A stretch of DNA of 7,462 nt from Chloroflexia bacterium (GCA_013694885.1 JACDBO010000409.1:1-7462), one strand, 5' to 3'; counted from the first letter of the stretch, positions 1 to 6,371 are shown. The notes: generated by a model from the letters alone, not told the origin. Program-made: numbers and translations.

Positions 1-905
1 GGCACCATCGTCGCGAGATGGAGGTCGCGCGGTCGCGCGCCCCGCTCGAAGCCGTCGAAATCGGACAGTGCCAGGGCGCGGGTGAGCTGGCGGACACGGT
101 CCGCGCGGAAGTTGAAGAGGATCACGCTGTCGCCGTCCGCGATGGTCGAGGGGCGCCCGTCCGGCGAGGCGATTACGGTCGGGTCGATGAACTCGTCGGT
201 CACCTCCTCGGCGTATGAGCGCTCGACCGCCGCGAGCGCCGAGTTGGCGGTGGTCCCGGTGCCGTGGACCAGCGCGTCATAGGCCGCTTGCGTCCGCTCC
301 CACCGATGGTCGCGATCCATCGCGTAGTAGCGGCCCATCACCGTACCAATCTGGCCGGCACCGGCGGCGGCGATGCGCTCCTCCAGGTCGGCGACAAACC
401 TGGTGCCGCTCGTCGGCGAGGTGTCGCGGCCGTCCGTGATCGCGTGGATGATCACCCGGCCGGCGCCGCGCTCCGCCGCCAGCGCGAGCAGAGCGTCGAG
501 GTGGCGGATGTGGCTGTGCACGCCGCCGTCGCTGAGGAGTCCGATCAGGTGCAGGGCGTGGTCGCCTGAACTGGTCCGGTCGATGGCCTCCAGCAGCGCC
601 GTGTTTTGGGCGAACGAGCCATCGGCGATCGCCCGGTCGATGCGGACAATGGACTGGTGGACGATGAAACCGGCACCGAGGTTTGTGTGACCGACCTCGG
701 AGTTGCCCATCTGCCCGGACGGGAGCCCGACGTGCTCGCCGGAGCAGAGCAGCGTCGACGACGGGTAGGTGTCGAGGAGGCGGTCCATCACCGGCGTGCT
801 GGCGGCGAGAACCGCATTGCCCGGCTCGTCCCGACCGATACCCCAGCCGTCGAGGATCACGAGGACGACGGGCGACTGCGTACCTCGCGGTTGCTGGTTC
901 GGCAT
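1..905 (-). CDS. gpmI: 2,3-bisphosphoglycerate-independent phosphoglycerate mutase, N-terminal part (gene runs off the left edge)
   Basis: Interconverts 3- and 2-phosphoglycerate in cytosolic glycolysis and gluconeogenesis through a phosphoserine intermediate and two Mn ions. Translating the minus strand from the ATG at 905 gives 301 open codons to the window edge. Family signatures in order: an N-terminal VVLVILDGWG block with metal ligand Asp19; the catalytic-serine block QMGNSEVGHTNLGAG with Ser69; LLSDGGVHSH with His130; TDGRD with Arg160-Asp161; the GRYYAMDRD block; and FNFRADRVRQ. The family is about 510 residues long, so roughly 200 C-terminal residues, including the second set of phosphatase-domain metal ligands, lie outside the window. 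A GAGGAG ribosome site sits 10 bases before the ATG. The gene is divergent from icd across a 97-bp gap. Identity is very secure; only the 3' end is unseen. Confidence 0.96.
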   Translation of the reverse strand, partial: MPNQQPRGTQSPVVLVILDGWGIGRDEPGNAVLAASTPVMDRLLDTYPSSTLLCSGEHVGLPSGQMGNSEVGHTNLGAGFIVHQSIVRIDRAIADGSFAQNTALLEAIDRTSSGDHALHLIGLLSDGGVHSHIRHLDALLALAAERGAGRVIIHAITDGRDTSPTSGTRFVADLEERIAAAGAGQIGTVMGRYYAMDRDHRWERTQAAYDALVHGTGTTANSALAAVERSYAEEVTDEFIDPTVIASPDGRPSTIADGDSVILFNFRADRVRQLTRALALSDFDGFERGARPRDLHLATMV

Positions 906-938
906 CGGTGCGTTGCTCCTCACATATGGCGGGCTGGT

Positions 939-950
939 CGGCTTAAGCCG
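939..950. promoter_or_regulatory. 12-bp perfect palindrome between divergent gpmI and icd
   Basis: CGGCTTAAGCCG is its own reverse complement and lies in the 97-bp gap separating the divergent starts of gpmI (905) and icd (1003). A symmetric site here could be a dimeric-regulator operator or part of overlapping promoters. No convincing -35/-10 pair could be placed on either strand, so promoter positions are not assigned. It could be chance. Confidence 0.3.
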
Positions 951-985
951 TGCGACAATGCAACCCTAGCAAATCCGTGAGCGAG

Positions 986-996
986 GGGAGAGGGGA
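986..996 (+). promoter_or_regulatory. Ribosome binding site that decides the icd start
   Basis: The purine run ending in GAGGGGAG stops at 996. It abuts a possible GTG start at 997 directly, leaving no spacer, but lies six bases before the ATG at 1003. The spacing favours the ATG at 1003 as the real start. Confidence 0.6.
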
Positions 997-1002
997 GTGC
1001 AC

Positions 1003-2088
1003 ATGGCGACCTATCAAGTGACACTGATCGCGGGCGACGGCATCGGACCGGAGGTGACGGAGGCGACGCGGCGCGTGCTCGACGCCACCGGCGTCGGGTT
1101 CGAATGGGACGAACAGGACGCCGGCCTGATGGCGCTCGACAAGCATGGCGACGTGCTGCCGGAAGCGACGCTGGCCTCGGTCCGCCGCAACGGCATCGGC
1201 CTCAAGGGACCGATCACCACACCGATCGGCAGCGGCTTCCGCAGCGTCAACGTCGGACTCCGCCAGGCGCTCGAACTCTACGCCAATCTGCGACCGGGCC
1301 GGACCATGCAAGGTGTGCAATCGACCTTCGACGACATCGACCTCGTCATCGTCCGTGAGAACCTGGAGGACATCTACGCCGGGGTCGAGTTCGACACCGG
1401 AACGCCAGAGGCCGCCGAGGTCATCGCGGCGATCAATGCCCGGAGCAAACGACCGATTGCCGGGAACGCGGCGATCAGCATCAAGATGATCACACCGGAA
1501 GGATCGCGGCGCATCGTCCAGTTCGCCTTCGAGTATGCGCGCCAGAACAAGCGGAAGAAGGTCACCGCGGTCCACAAGGCCAACATCATGAAGTTCTCGG
1601 ACGGCCTGTTCCTGCATGTGGCCCAGGAAGTCGCCAAAGACTACCCGGACATCGAGTTCAACGACCGCATCGTCGACAACATGTGCATGCAGTTGATGCA
1701 GAAACCGTCGGAGTACGACGTGCTGGTGATGCCGAACCTGTACGGCGACATCGTCAGCGACCTCGTCGCCGGCATGGTCGGCGGCCTCGGCGTCGCCCCC
1801 GGTGGCAACATCGGCAAGGACGCCTCGGTCTTCGAGCCCATCCACGGCTCGGCGCCGACCCACGCCGGCAAGAACGAGGCGAATCCGACGGCGATGATCC
1901 TCTCCGGCGCCCTGATGCTCCGCCACCTCGGCGAGCGCGACGCGGGCGAGGCCGTCGAGCACGCGGTCGCCGCCATCATCGCCGACGGCACGCAGGTGAC
2001 CTACGACCTGCGTGCCGACCGCGACCCGTCGAAGGCGGCGACGACCTCGGGCATGGCCGACGCGATCATCGCGACGCTACGAGCATAG
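1003..2088 (+). CDS. icd: Isocitrate dehydrogenase, probably NAD-dependent (IDH3-like)
   Basis: Oxidative decarboxylation of isocitrate to 2-oxoglutarate in the TCA cycle, cytosolic; 361 residues, typical of short IDH3-like enzymes. An N-terminal GDGIGPEV motif is followed by the isocitrate-binding set equivalent to E. coli Ser113/Asn115/Arg119/Arg129/Arg153, seen here as Ser81, Asn83, Arg87, Arg97 and Arg118. Tyr125 and Lys192 are the catalytic pair, and Asp225, Asp249 and Asp253 the metal ligands. The serine-asparagine-arginine pattern separates it from isopropylmalate dehydrogenase. In the cofactor loop (HGSAPTHAGKNEANP, 281-295) the Lys-Tyr pair that selects NADP in E. coli is Thr286-His287, so NAD is more likely, although the acidic residue of classical NAD enzymes is not obvious either. 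ATG at 1003 is chosen over GTG at 997 from ribosome-site spacing. The last 76 aligned codons recur as a truncated copy at 6372-6602. Confidence 0.93.
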   Translation: MATYQVTLIAGDGIGPEVTEATRRVLDATGVGFEWDEQDAGLMALDKHGDVLPEATLASVRRNGIGLKGPITTPIGSGFRSVNVGLRQALELYANLRPGRTMQGVQSTFDDIDLVIVRENLEDIYAGVEFDTGTPEAAEVIAAINARSKRPIAGNAAISIKMITPEGSRRIVQFAFEYARQNKRKKVTAVHKANIMKFSDGLFLHVAQEVAKDYPDIEFNDRIVDNMCMQLMQKPSEYDVLVMPNLYGDIVSDLVAGMVGGLGVAPGGNIGKDASVFEPIHGSAPTHAGKNEANPTAMILSGALMLRHLGERDAGEAVEHAVAAIIADGTQVTYDLRADRDPSKAATTSGMADAIIATLRA

Positions 2089-2191
2089 GTGCGCGGCAAA
2101 TCAGCGGCCAGATGCCTAGCGCCGGACTCCTCTCGTTGCCGCTCCAGCACGGGTGGATGCATGGCCGCGCTGGAGATGGTAGGGGACGCAG
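1852..2191 (+). repeat. Left arm of direct repeat: icd 3' end plus permease 3' end
   Basis: This arm holds icd codons 284 to stop, the short gap and the last 25 codons of a convergent permease gene. It matches 6372-6714 in the same orientation. By hand count the icd part is about 88 percent identical over 228 bp, including 43 identical bases at 1943-1985. The gap between is poorly conserved, and the permease end (2164-2191) matches 25 of 28 bases. Similarity stops abruptly after 2191. Confidence 0.9.
2116..2190 (-). pseudogene. 3'-end remnant of an APC permease gene (last 25 codons only)
   Basis: Read on the minus strand this gives VPYHLQRG, then 15 codons ending at a TAG (2116-2118). The complete-ended permease at the right of the window ends in the same VPYHLQRG followed by the same number of codons to its TAG; 12 of 24 residues agree. 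Upstream of 2191 the match vanishes and no permease body follows, so this is a stub cut off by the island. It lies 27 bases after the icd stop in convergent orientation, as the right-hand copies do (36 bases). It is not expected to make protein. Confidence 0.82.
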
Positions 2192-2350
2192 TCCATATTT
2201 TCTGGCGACGTGCGTGCCTGCGAGGTTCCTCGACAGGAACGTCGGCCGATGGGTCTGCCCTATTACGATAACCGTCCATTCTCTGAGAAGTGCTTCCATG
2301 TTCTGGCGCGAAGTAGGCGACCGGCTCAGAACCTATTGCCCCCTAGTGGA

Positions 2351-2383
2351 TTAGTCTTGTCTATTTTGAAATTTAGTCCTGCC
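2351..2383 (+). repeat. Direct repeat in the oxidase promoter, possible operator
   Basis: TTAGTCTTGTC (2351-2361) and TTAGTCCTGCC (2373-2383) agree at 9 of 11 bases and start 22 bases apart, about two helical turns. They flank the candidate -35 element. The arrangement suits a regulator binding the same face of the DNA, possibly the DtxR-family protein encoded downstream, but the sequence does not match the classical DtxR or MntR consensus. Confidence 0.4.
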
Positions 2384-2393
2384 ATGTTACCCT
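2366..2393 (+). promoter_or_regulatory. Candidate sigma-70-type promoter for the oxidase operon
   Basis: TTGAAA (2366-2371), a 16-base spacer and TACCCT (2388-2393) lie in the most AT-rich part of the leader, about 60 bases before the oxidase ATG. The -35 matches five of six consensus bases; the -10 keeps only TA and the final T, so the call is tentative. Confidence 0.4.
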
Positions 2394-2440
2394 GCCGCTG
2401 ATGGACAAAGTCTTACCGATGCCGATCGAATGATGATTGA

Positions 2441-2446
2441 GGAGGT
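2441..2446 (+). promoter_or_regulatory. Strong ribosome binding site of the multicopper oxidase gene
   Basis: GGAGGT lies six bases before the ATG at 2453. It is close to an ideal Shine-Dalgarno sequence and fixes the start of the operon's first gene. Confidence 0.85.
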
Positions 2447-2452
2447 ATCCTG

Positions 2453-3547
2453 ATGAACGACTCGAGCGACCAATCCGCTGATCCGGGCGGAGAACCCGCC
2501 CGCCCGCTCTCCCGGCGCGGCATGCTCACCGGCGGCTTGGGCGCCGCGGGACTCGGCGCCGCGGTACTGGCCACCGGGCACGTACCCCGGCGCACGGCGC
2601 AGGCACAGGACGCCGACGCGACCCCACAATCGCATTCCGGCCATACCGGTCCGTTTGCCATGCCGGGCGTGGTCGGTGAGGTGGACCACGTCGCCAACGG
2701 CTTCAACCCGACCGACATCCTGACCGACTTCGACGGGGGCGAGGTCAGTCAGCTGTCGAATGGTCAGACGCTCCACGAGTACCGGATCACGGTCCTCAAC
2801 AAGGAGATCGAGCTGATTCCGGGCACGGTTTACCCAGCCTGGACCTATAACGGCCGCATCCCTGGCCCGACGATTCGCGCTCGCGAGGGGGATCGTCTCC
2901 GCATTCGTTTCATCAACGGCGGGGACCACCCACACAGCATGCACTTCCACGGCATCCACCCTGGCAATATGGATGGGGTGTTCGACCCAGAGTCGGGGCA
3001 GATCAGACCCGGTGAGGAATTCATCTACGAGTTTGATGCCGAGCCGGCGGGACTGCACCTCTACCACTGCCACACCTTTCCCCTTGCTGAACACATCGCG
3101 AAAGGGCTCTACGGCGCGTTCATCGTCGACCCGAAAGACGGCTGGCCACCGGTCGACCGCGAGTTCGTCATGGTTATGAGCGGCTTCGATATTGACTTCG
3201 ATGCCGAGAACGACCTCTACGTGGTCAACGCCATCCCGTTCCACTACGACCTCGACAAAAACCCGATCAGGATCAAGGTCGGGGAGACCGTCCGCATCTT
3301 TCTGGTCAACATGCTGGAGTTCGACCAGATCAACTCGTTGCATGTGCACGCGAACTTCTTCAACTACTACCCAACCGGCACCAGCCGGACGCCGAGCGAC
3401 TACACCGACACCATCGCCCTGATGCAGGGCCAGCGCGGCATCATGGAGCTCTCCCCTTACAAGTACCCAGGTCGCTACATGTTCCATGCTCACAAGACCG
3501 AGTTCGCCGAGCTCGGTTGGACGGGCGTGTTCATCGTGGAGGAGTAG
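2453..3547 (+). CDS. Exported two-domain (type C) multicopper oxidase
   Basis: A 364-residue copper oxidase predicted to reduce O2 to water while oxidising a metal ion, phenol or protein donor outside the membrane. The N-terminus looks like a Tat signal: SRRGMLTGG at 20-28, a hydrophobic stretch to about 42, and an AQA cleavage site at 49-51. Two cupredoxin domains follow, roughly 105-228 and 235-364. Four His-x-His motifs supply the trinuclear copper site: His164/166, His205/207, His297/299 and His345/347. Type 1 copper ligands are in domain 1 only: His161, Cys206 and His214, with Leu219 where copper nitrite reductases have methionine. Domain 2 has HAH rather than HCH, hence type C. It is first in an operon, ending two bases before the ZIP gene. 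The four HxH motifs and the lack of an axial Met argue against nitrite reductase. Substrate unknown. Confidence 0.9.
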   Translation: MNDSSDQSADPGGEPARPLSRRGMLTGGLGAAGLGAAVLATGHVPRRTAQAQDADATPQSHSGHTGPFAMPGVVGEVDHVANGFNPTDILTDFDGGEVSQLSNGQTLHEYRITVLNKEIELIPGTVYPAWTYNGRIPGPTIRAREGDRLRIRFINGGDHPHSMHFHGIHPGNMDGVFDPESGQIRPGEEFIYEFDAEPAGLHLYHCHTFPLAEHIAKGLYGAFIVDPKDGWPPVDREFVMVMSGFDIDFDAENDLYVVNAIPFHYDLDKNPIRIKVGETVRIFLVNMLEFDQINSLHVHANFFNYYPTGTSRTPSDYTDTIALMQGQRGIMELSPYKYPGRYMFHAHKTEFAELGWTGVFIVEE

Positions 3548-3549
3548 TC

Positions 3550-4761
3550 ATGGCGACAACGACGCGGAACGCGGCGGACGAAAGCTCGGCCAAGCCGACC
3601 AGTGGGCGCACGCTGGTCCTCTTCCTGATCCCGCTCCTGCTGCTGGCGGGGGTGATCGCGCTGTTCTGGTTCACCGACGGGGCTGGCTTGCAGGTCGAAC
3701 CCGCCGCGCCGATCGAGACGGTGGAGTTCCAGCGCACCGTCCTCACGCCGGGTGAGATCGAGCTGCACCTGCGCAATACCAGCCCGGAAGCGATCACCCT
3801 GTCGGCGGTCAACATCAACGATGCGCTCTGGCCCTTCACGGTCACTCCCGACCGGACGATCTCCCGACTCGGCGAGGCGACGGTCACGCTCAACTACCCG
3901 TGGGTCGAGGCCGAGGCGTACGCAATCTCGCTCTTCTCGACCAATGCTGTCGCGTTCGACACGGAGGTCGGCGTGGCGACGGAGACCGCGACCGCGTCGA
4001 AGCAGACGCTCCTGAGCTTCACCTTGGTCGGGATCTACGTCGGCATCATTCCGGTCATCCTCGGCATGCTATGGCTGCCCGCGATTCGCAACCTCAGCAC
4101 GCGGGCGATGCTGTTCCTGATGGCGGTGACCGTCGGGCTGCTCCTCTACCTCGGCGTCGATGCAACCAGCGAGGCGATTGAGCAGGCAGGCGCCTTGGCG
4201 GGACCGTTCCAGGGCATCGGCATCGTCGCCATCGGCATCGTGGGGACGGTCCTGCTGCTCGACGCGATTGGTCGCCGCCAGCAAGGTGTTGGACGGACCG
4301 AGGCTGGGCAACGCATGACGCTCGCGGCCCTCATCGCCGTCGGCATCGGACTGCACAACCTGGGCGAGGGGTTGGCGATCGGCGCGGCCTACGCGATCGG
4401 CGAGGCGGCGCTCGGCGCCTTCCTGGTCATCGGCTTCATCATCCAGAACATCACCGAGGGGTTGGGAATCGTCGTCCCGATCGCCAGGGACAAGCCGTCA
4501 CTCCGTATTCTGGCGCTTTTCGGCCTCATCGGCGGCGCACCGGCGATCGTCGGCGCCTGGATCGGGGGGCTCGTCGTCTCCCAGCCCTTGTCAGTCCTCT
4601 TCCTGGCGATCGGCGCTGGCGCGGTCTTCCAGGTGGCCTACCAGATCGGACGGGAGCTGGTCTGGCGCAAGGATGCCAAGCGACCGATGCCGCTGACGGC
4701 CTTCGCCGGCGTCACGGCCGGGATGCTGGTGCTCTACGTGACGGGCGTCATCATCAATTAG
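3550..4761 (+). CDS. ZIP-family divalent metal transporter with an extra extracytoplasmic N-terminal domain
   Basis: A 403-residue membrane protein predicted to carry a divalent metal (Zn, Fe or Mn). Residues about 21-41 form a transmembrane anchor. Residues about 45-150 are a strand-rich, membrane-free domain, probably outside the membrane. From about 155 to the end are some seven or eight hydrophobic helices. The core ZIP motifs are present: HNLGEG at 269-274 (His269, Asn270, Glu273), and QNITEG at 299-304 (Gln299, Asn300, Glu303), matching the two metal-binding helices of the GufA/BbZIP type. Start: ATG at 3550 has GGAGGAG five bases upstream, inside the oxidase's last codons; an earlier in-frame ATG at 3517 lies within the oxidase gene and has no such site. 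The near-zero gap implies translational coupling with the oxidase. Transport direction and metal cannot be read from the sequence; the N-terminal domain is unusual for the family. Confidence 0.86.
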   Translation: MATTTRNAADESSAKPTSGRTLVLFLIPLLLLAGVIALFWFTDGAGLQVEPAAPIETVEFQRTVLTPGEIELHLRNTSPEAITLSAVNINDALWPFTVTPDRTISRLGEATVTLNYPWVEAEAYAISLFSTNAVAFDTEVGVATETATASKQTLLSFTLVGIYVGIIPVILGMLWLPAIRNLSTRAMLFLMAVTVGLLLYLGVDATSEAIEQAGALAGPFQGIGIVAIGIVGTVLLLDAIGRRQQGVGRTEAGQRMTLAALIAVGIGLHNLGEGLAIGAAYAIGEAALGAFLVIGFIIQNITEGLGIVVPIARDKPSLRILALFGLIGGAPAIVGAWIGGLVVSQPLSVLFLAIGAGAVFQVAYQIGRELVWRKDAKRPMPLTAFAGVTAGMLVLYVTGVIIN

Positions 4762-4820
4762 CCGCAGGAAACCAACGACGCGCGTCTGTGGTGGCGAGAA
4801 CACGAACGAGAGGAGAGCGG

Positions 4821-5246
4821 GTGGTCCGGACTGATTCCCCTGAGTGGGTCTTGTGCTCCCGGCGGATGCTCTTGAGGAGCGTGGCAGCAGTGGGCATGCT
4901 GGGCGGCGGGCTCTGGCTAACCGGCTGTCAGGGCACTGCCAAGGCGATCGTGGAGATGGACGACGACGTGCGTTTCGACCCAGCGAGTTTGACCGTCAAG
5001 GTTGGGGAAACCGTGACGTGGCGGAACACGAGCACCAGGATGGTGCACACCGCGACGGGCGACCCCACGAAGGTCGTGGACCCGACGAACGTGCGACTCC
5101 CGGCCGGTGCAGGCCCGTGGGACTCCGGCCCGATTCCGGGCGGCGAGAGCTGGAGCCACGCGTTCGACATCCCCGGCGAGTATCGGTACTGCTGCGTCCC
5201 GCACGAGCTGGCGGGGATGGTTGCCACTATCGTTGTGGAACCGTGA
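4821..5246 (+). CDS. Lipoprotein cupredoxin (plastocyanin/halocyanin-like blue copper protein)
   Basis: A 141-residue small blue copper protein, predicted to be lipid-anchored on the outer face of the membrane and to shuttle single electrons. A twin-arginine and hydrophobic stretch (SRRMLLRS, 13-20) leads to a lipobox LTGC with lipidated Cys36. Type 1 copper ligands fit the plastocyanin pattern: His76, then Cys125, His128 and Met133 in CVPHELAGM. An extra cysteine, Cys124, directly precedes the copper cysteine. GTG at 4821 is chosen because AGGAG lies five bases upstream; a GTG at 4788 is also in frame but has no comparable site. Third gene of the oxidase-ZIP operon, 59 bases after the ZIP stop, and followed by a terminator. 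It is a plausible electron donor or acceptor, or copper donor, for the oxidase, inferred from context only. Confidence 0.87.
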   Translation: MVRTDSPEWVLCSRRMLLRSVAAVGMLGGGLWLTGCQGTAKAIVEMDDDVRFDPASLTVKVGETVTWRNTSTRMVHTATGDPTKVVDPTNVRLPAGAGPWDSGPIPGGESWSHAFDIPGEYRYCCVPHELAGMVATIVVEP

Positions 5247-5312
5247 GACCTCCTGCGCTCGCGTCGCCGCGTCCGCGATCCGTGATCGGGGCGATTTCGG
5301 CCCTGAAACAGC

Positions 5313-5349
5313 GTGAGGGAGCGTAGGGGCGCTCCCTCACCTGGTCTTT
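5313..5349 (+). terminator. Rho-independent-type terminator after the cupredoxin gene
   Basis: A perfect 11-bp stem, GTGAGGGAGCG (5313-5323) with CGCTCCCTCAC (5330-5340), encloses a six-base loop and is followed by a short TCTTT tract at 5345-5349. It lies 66 bases after the cupredoxin stop and marks the end of the three-gene operon. The T-tract is short, but the stem is very stable. Confidence 0.8.
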
Positions 5350-5550
5350 CCGAGAGCCTCACCGGCGGGGGCGTCGAACAGTATCGCGGGAGGTGCGGGC
5401 GAGATGACGCGGTATGTTTAAGGGCCAACCGCGAGGGGCGTCGGGGAAAGCTACCGGCAGCCGGACATCGGGTGCTGGCGGGGATTGGTCGGCGATCCTG
5501 AGCCATTCGGCCGCGACGCCGATCCGTCTGCCAGGCCGGATTCGATCTGC
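5350..5550. other. Intergenic region before the DtxR-family gene
   Basis: About 200 bases separate the terminator from the chosen start of the regulator. I see no gene, RNA or convincing promoter. A TATGTT at 5413-5418 has no -35 partner. A TTG at 5485 is in frame with the regulator and would extend it by 22 residues of low-complexity composition. Confidence 0.4.
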
Positions 5551-6330
5551 ATGTCTGGCGTCGAAATGGGCGATGTGGGCGCGGTAAGCCGGTCGGTCGG
5601 CGCGGACGGCCCTCGGGTCACGCCAGCGATCACGGCGTACCTCAGGGCAGTCTACGTCCTGCGGGAGGAAGGCAGCCCCGTGGCGACCCAGCGGATCGCG
5701 CGCGAGCTCGGCGTCTCCGGTCCCTCGGTGACGAACATGGTCAAGCGCCTGCACGCGCTCGGGCTGCTGCGCCACGCGCGCTATCATGGCGTGGCGCTGA
5801 CCGAGGCGGGCGAGCGCGTCGCCCTGCTGGCGACCCGCCGCCATCGCCTGCTCGAGCTCTACTTGGTCGAGGCCCTGGGCTACCGGTGGGACGAGGTCCA
5901 CGCTGAAGCCGAGCGGCTGGCGCACGATGCCTCGGAGGAGCTGGCGGCCCGGATCGAGGCCGCGCTCGGTCACCCGACCTTCGACCCACACGGCGACCCG
6001 ATCCCCAGCCGTGAGGGAATCGTCGCCCCGGTTGCCGACAGGCGCCTGCTCGATCTCGAGCCCGGTGCGACGGCGACGGTCTGCCGGGTTTCCGACCGGA
6101 ACCCCGCCCAACTGCGCTACCTTGGAAAGCTGGGGTTTGCCCCGGGGGTCACGGTGGCGGTGCTCGATCTGCTGCCCTTCGACGGGCCGGTCCACGTCCG
6201 GGTCGGCAGCACGCAACGCGTGATTAGCCGTTTCTTGGCTGCGGCCGTGTCCGTCGAAGGGCGCGGTGCGGACAGAGCCGCTGGGGACGAGGGGGTGGCA
6301 CGCAGGCATCAGGATCGTGGGCTGGGATGA
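5551..6330 (+). CDS. DtxR/MntR-family metal-dependent transcriptional regulator
   Basis: A 259-residue metal-sensing repressor-type protein. A winged helix-turn-helix (about 24-90, with ATQRIARELGVSGPSVTNMV as its recognition region) is followed by a dimerisation and metal domain (about 95-160) and a FeoA/SH3-like C-terminal domain (about 165-235). The ancillary metal site is kept: His98 (in RRHRLLE), Glu102 and His117. The primary site looks altered: the N-terminal ligand (Met10 in DtxR, Asp8 in MntR) is Ala29, the Cys102/Glu99 position is Glu121, the Glu105 position is Ala124, and His125 is retained. The start is uncertain: ATG at 5551 is chosen, but ATG 5566 and TTG 5485 are also in frame and none has a strong ribosome site. 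It follows the operon terminator, so it probably has its own promoter. It likely controls the upstream operon, from context. Confidence 0.88.
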   Translation: MSGVEMGDVGAVSRSVGADGPRVTPAITAYLRAVYVLREEGSPVATQRIARELGVSGPSVTNMVKRLHALGLLRHARYHGVALTEAGERVALLATRRHRLLELYLVEALGYRWDEVHAEAERLAHDASEELAARIEAALGHPTFDPHGDPIPSREGIVAPVADRRLLDLEPGATATVCRVSDRNPAQLRYLGKLGFAPGVTVAVLDLLPFDGPVHVRVGSTQRVISRFLAAAVSVEGRGADRAAGDEGVARRHQDRGLG

Positions 6331-6371
6331 GGATGCTACGGGCAGGGAGTAGGGCGAGTGGTGCTGCGACG

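Larger units (their letters stand above)
2192..2452. other. Noncoding leader region of the copper/metal operon
   Basis: Between the end of the left repeat arm and the oxidase start there are 261 bases with no credible gene. The stretch around 2340-2395 is visibly more AT-rich than the neighbouring genes. It contains a small perfect hairpin at 2225-2240 (GTTCCT, loop CGAC, AGGAAC) without a T-tract, an 11-bp direct repeat, a candidate promoter and a strong ribosome site. It marks the left junction of the island. Confidence 0.6.

Noticed and set aside
943..1962. Long minus-strand reading frame of 339 codons
   Set aside because: It lies wholly opposite icd, has a repetitive Asp/Val/Arg-rich composition typical of antisense GC-rich frames, and matches no known family.
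1003..2088. 3-isopropylmalate dehydrogenase
   Set aside because: The Ser81/Asn83/Arg87 substrate pattern and IDH3-like GPITTPIGSGFRS block indicate isocitrate specificity, and no leucine pathway neighbours are present.
2142..2175. Seven-bp inverted repeat (CTCCAGC/GCTGGAG) as an icd terminator
   Set aside because: A 20-base loop and no T-tract, and one arm lies in the permease codons themselves; not a convincing terminator.
2387..3493. Minus-strand reading frame of 368 codons opposite the oxidase
   Set aside because: Antisense shadow of a well-supported gene; no motif, ribosome site or domain visible.
2453..3547. Copper-containing nitrite reductase
   Set aside because: Four His-x-His motifs give a full trinuclear site, and the axial methionine and the reductase-type Asp/His catalytic pair are missing; an oxidase fits better.
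5413..5418. TATGTT as a -10 element for the DtxR-family gene
   Set aside because: No -35-like sequence at 15-19 bases upstream, and it is far from the chosen start.
2210..6311. Short inverted similarity (TGCCTGCG type) near both inner ends of the island, as transposon ends
   Set aside because: Only about eight bases in GC-rich DNA, no transposase or integrase in the window and no target duplication; likely chance.
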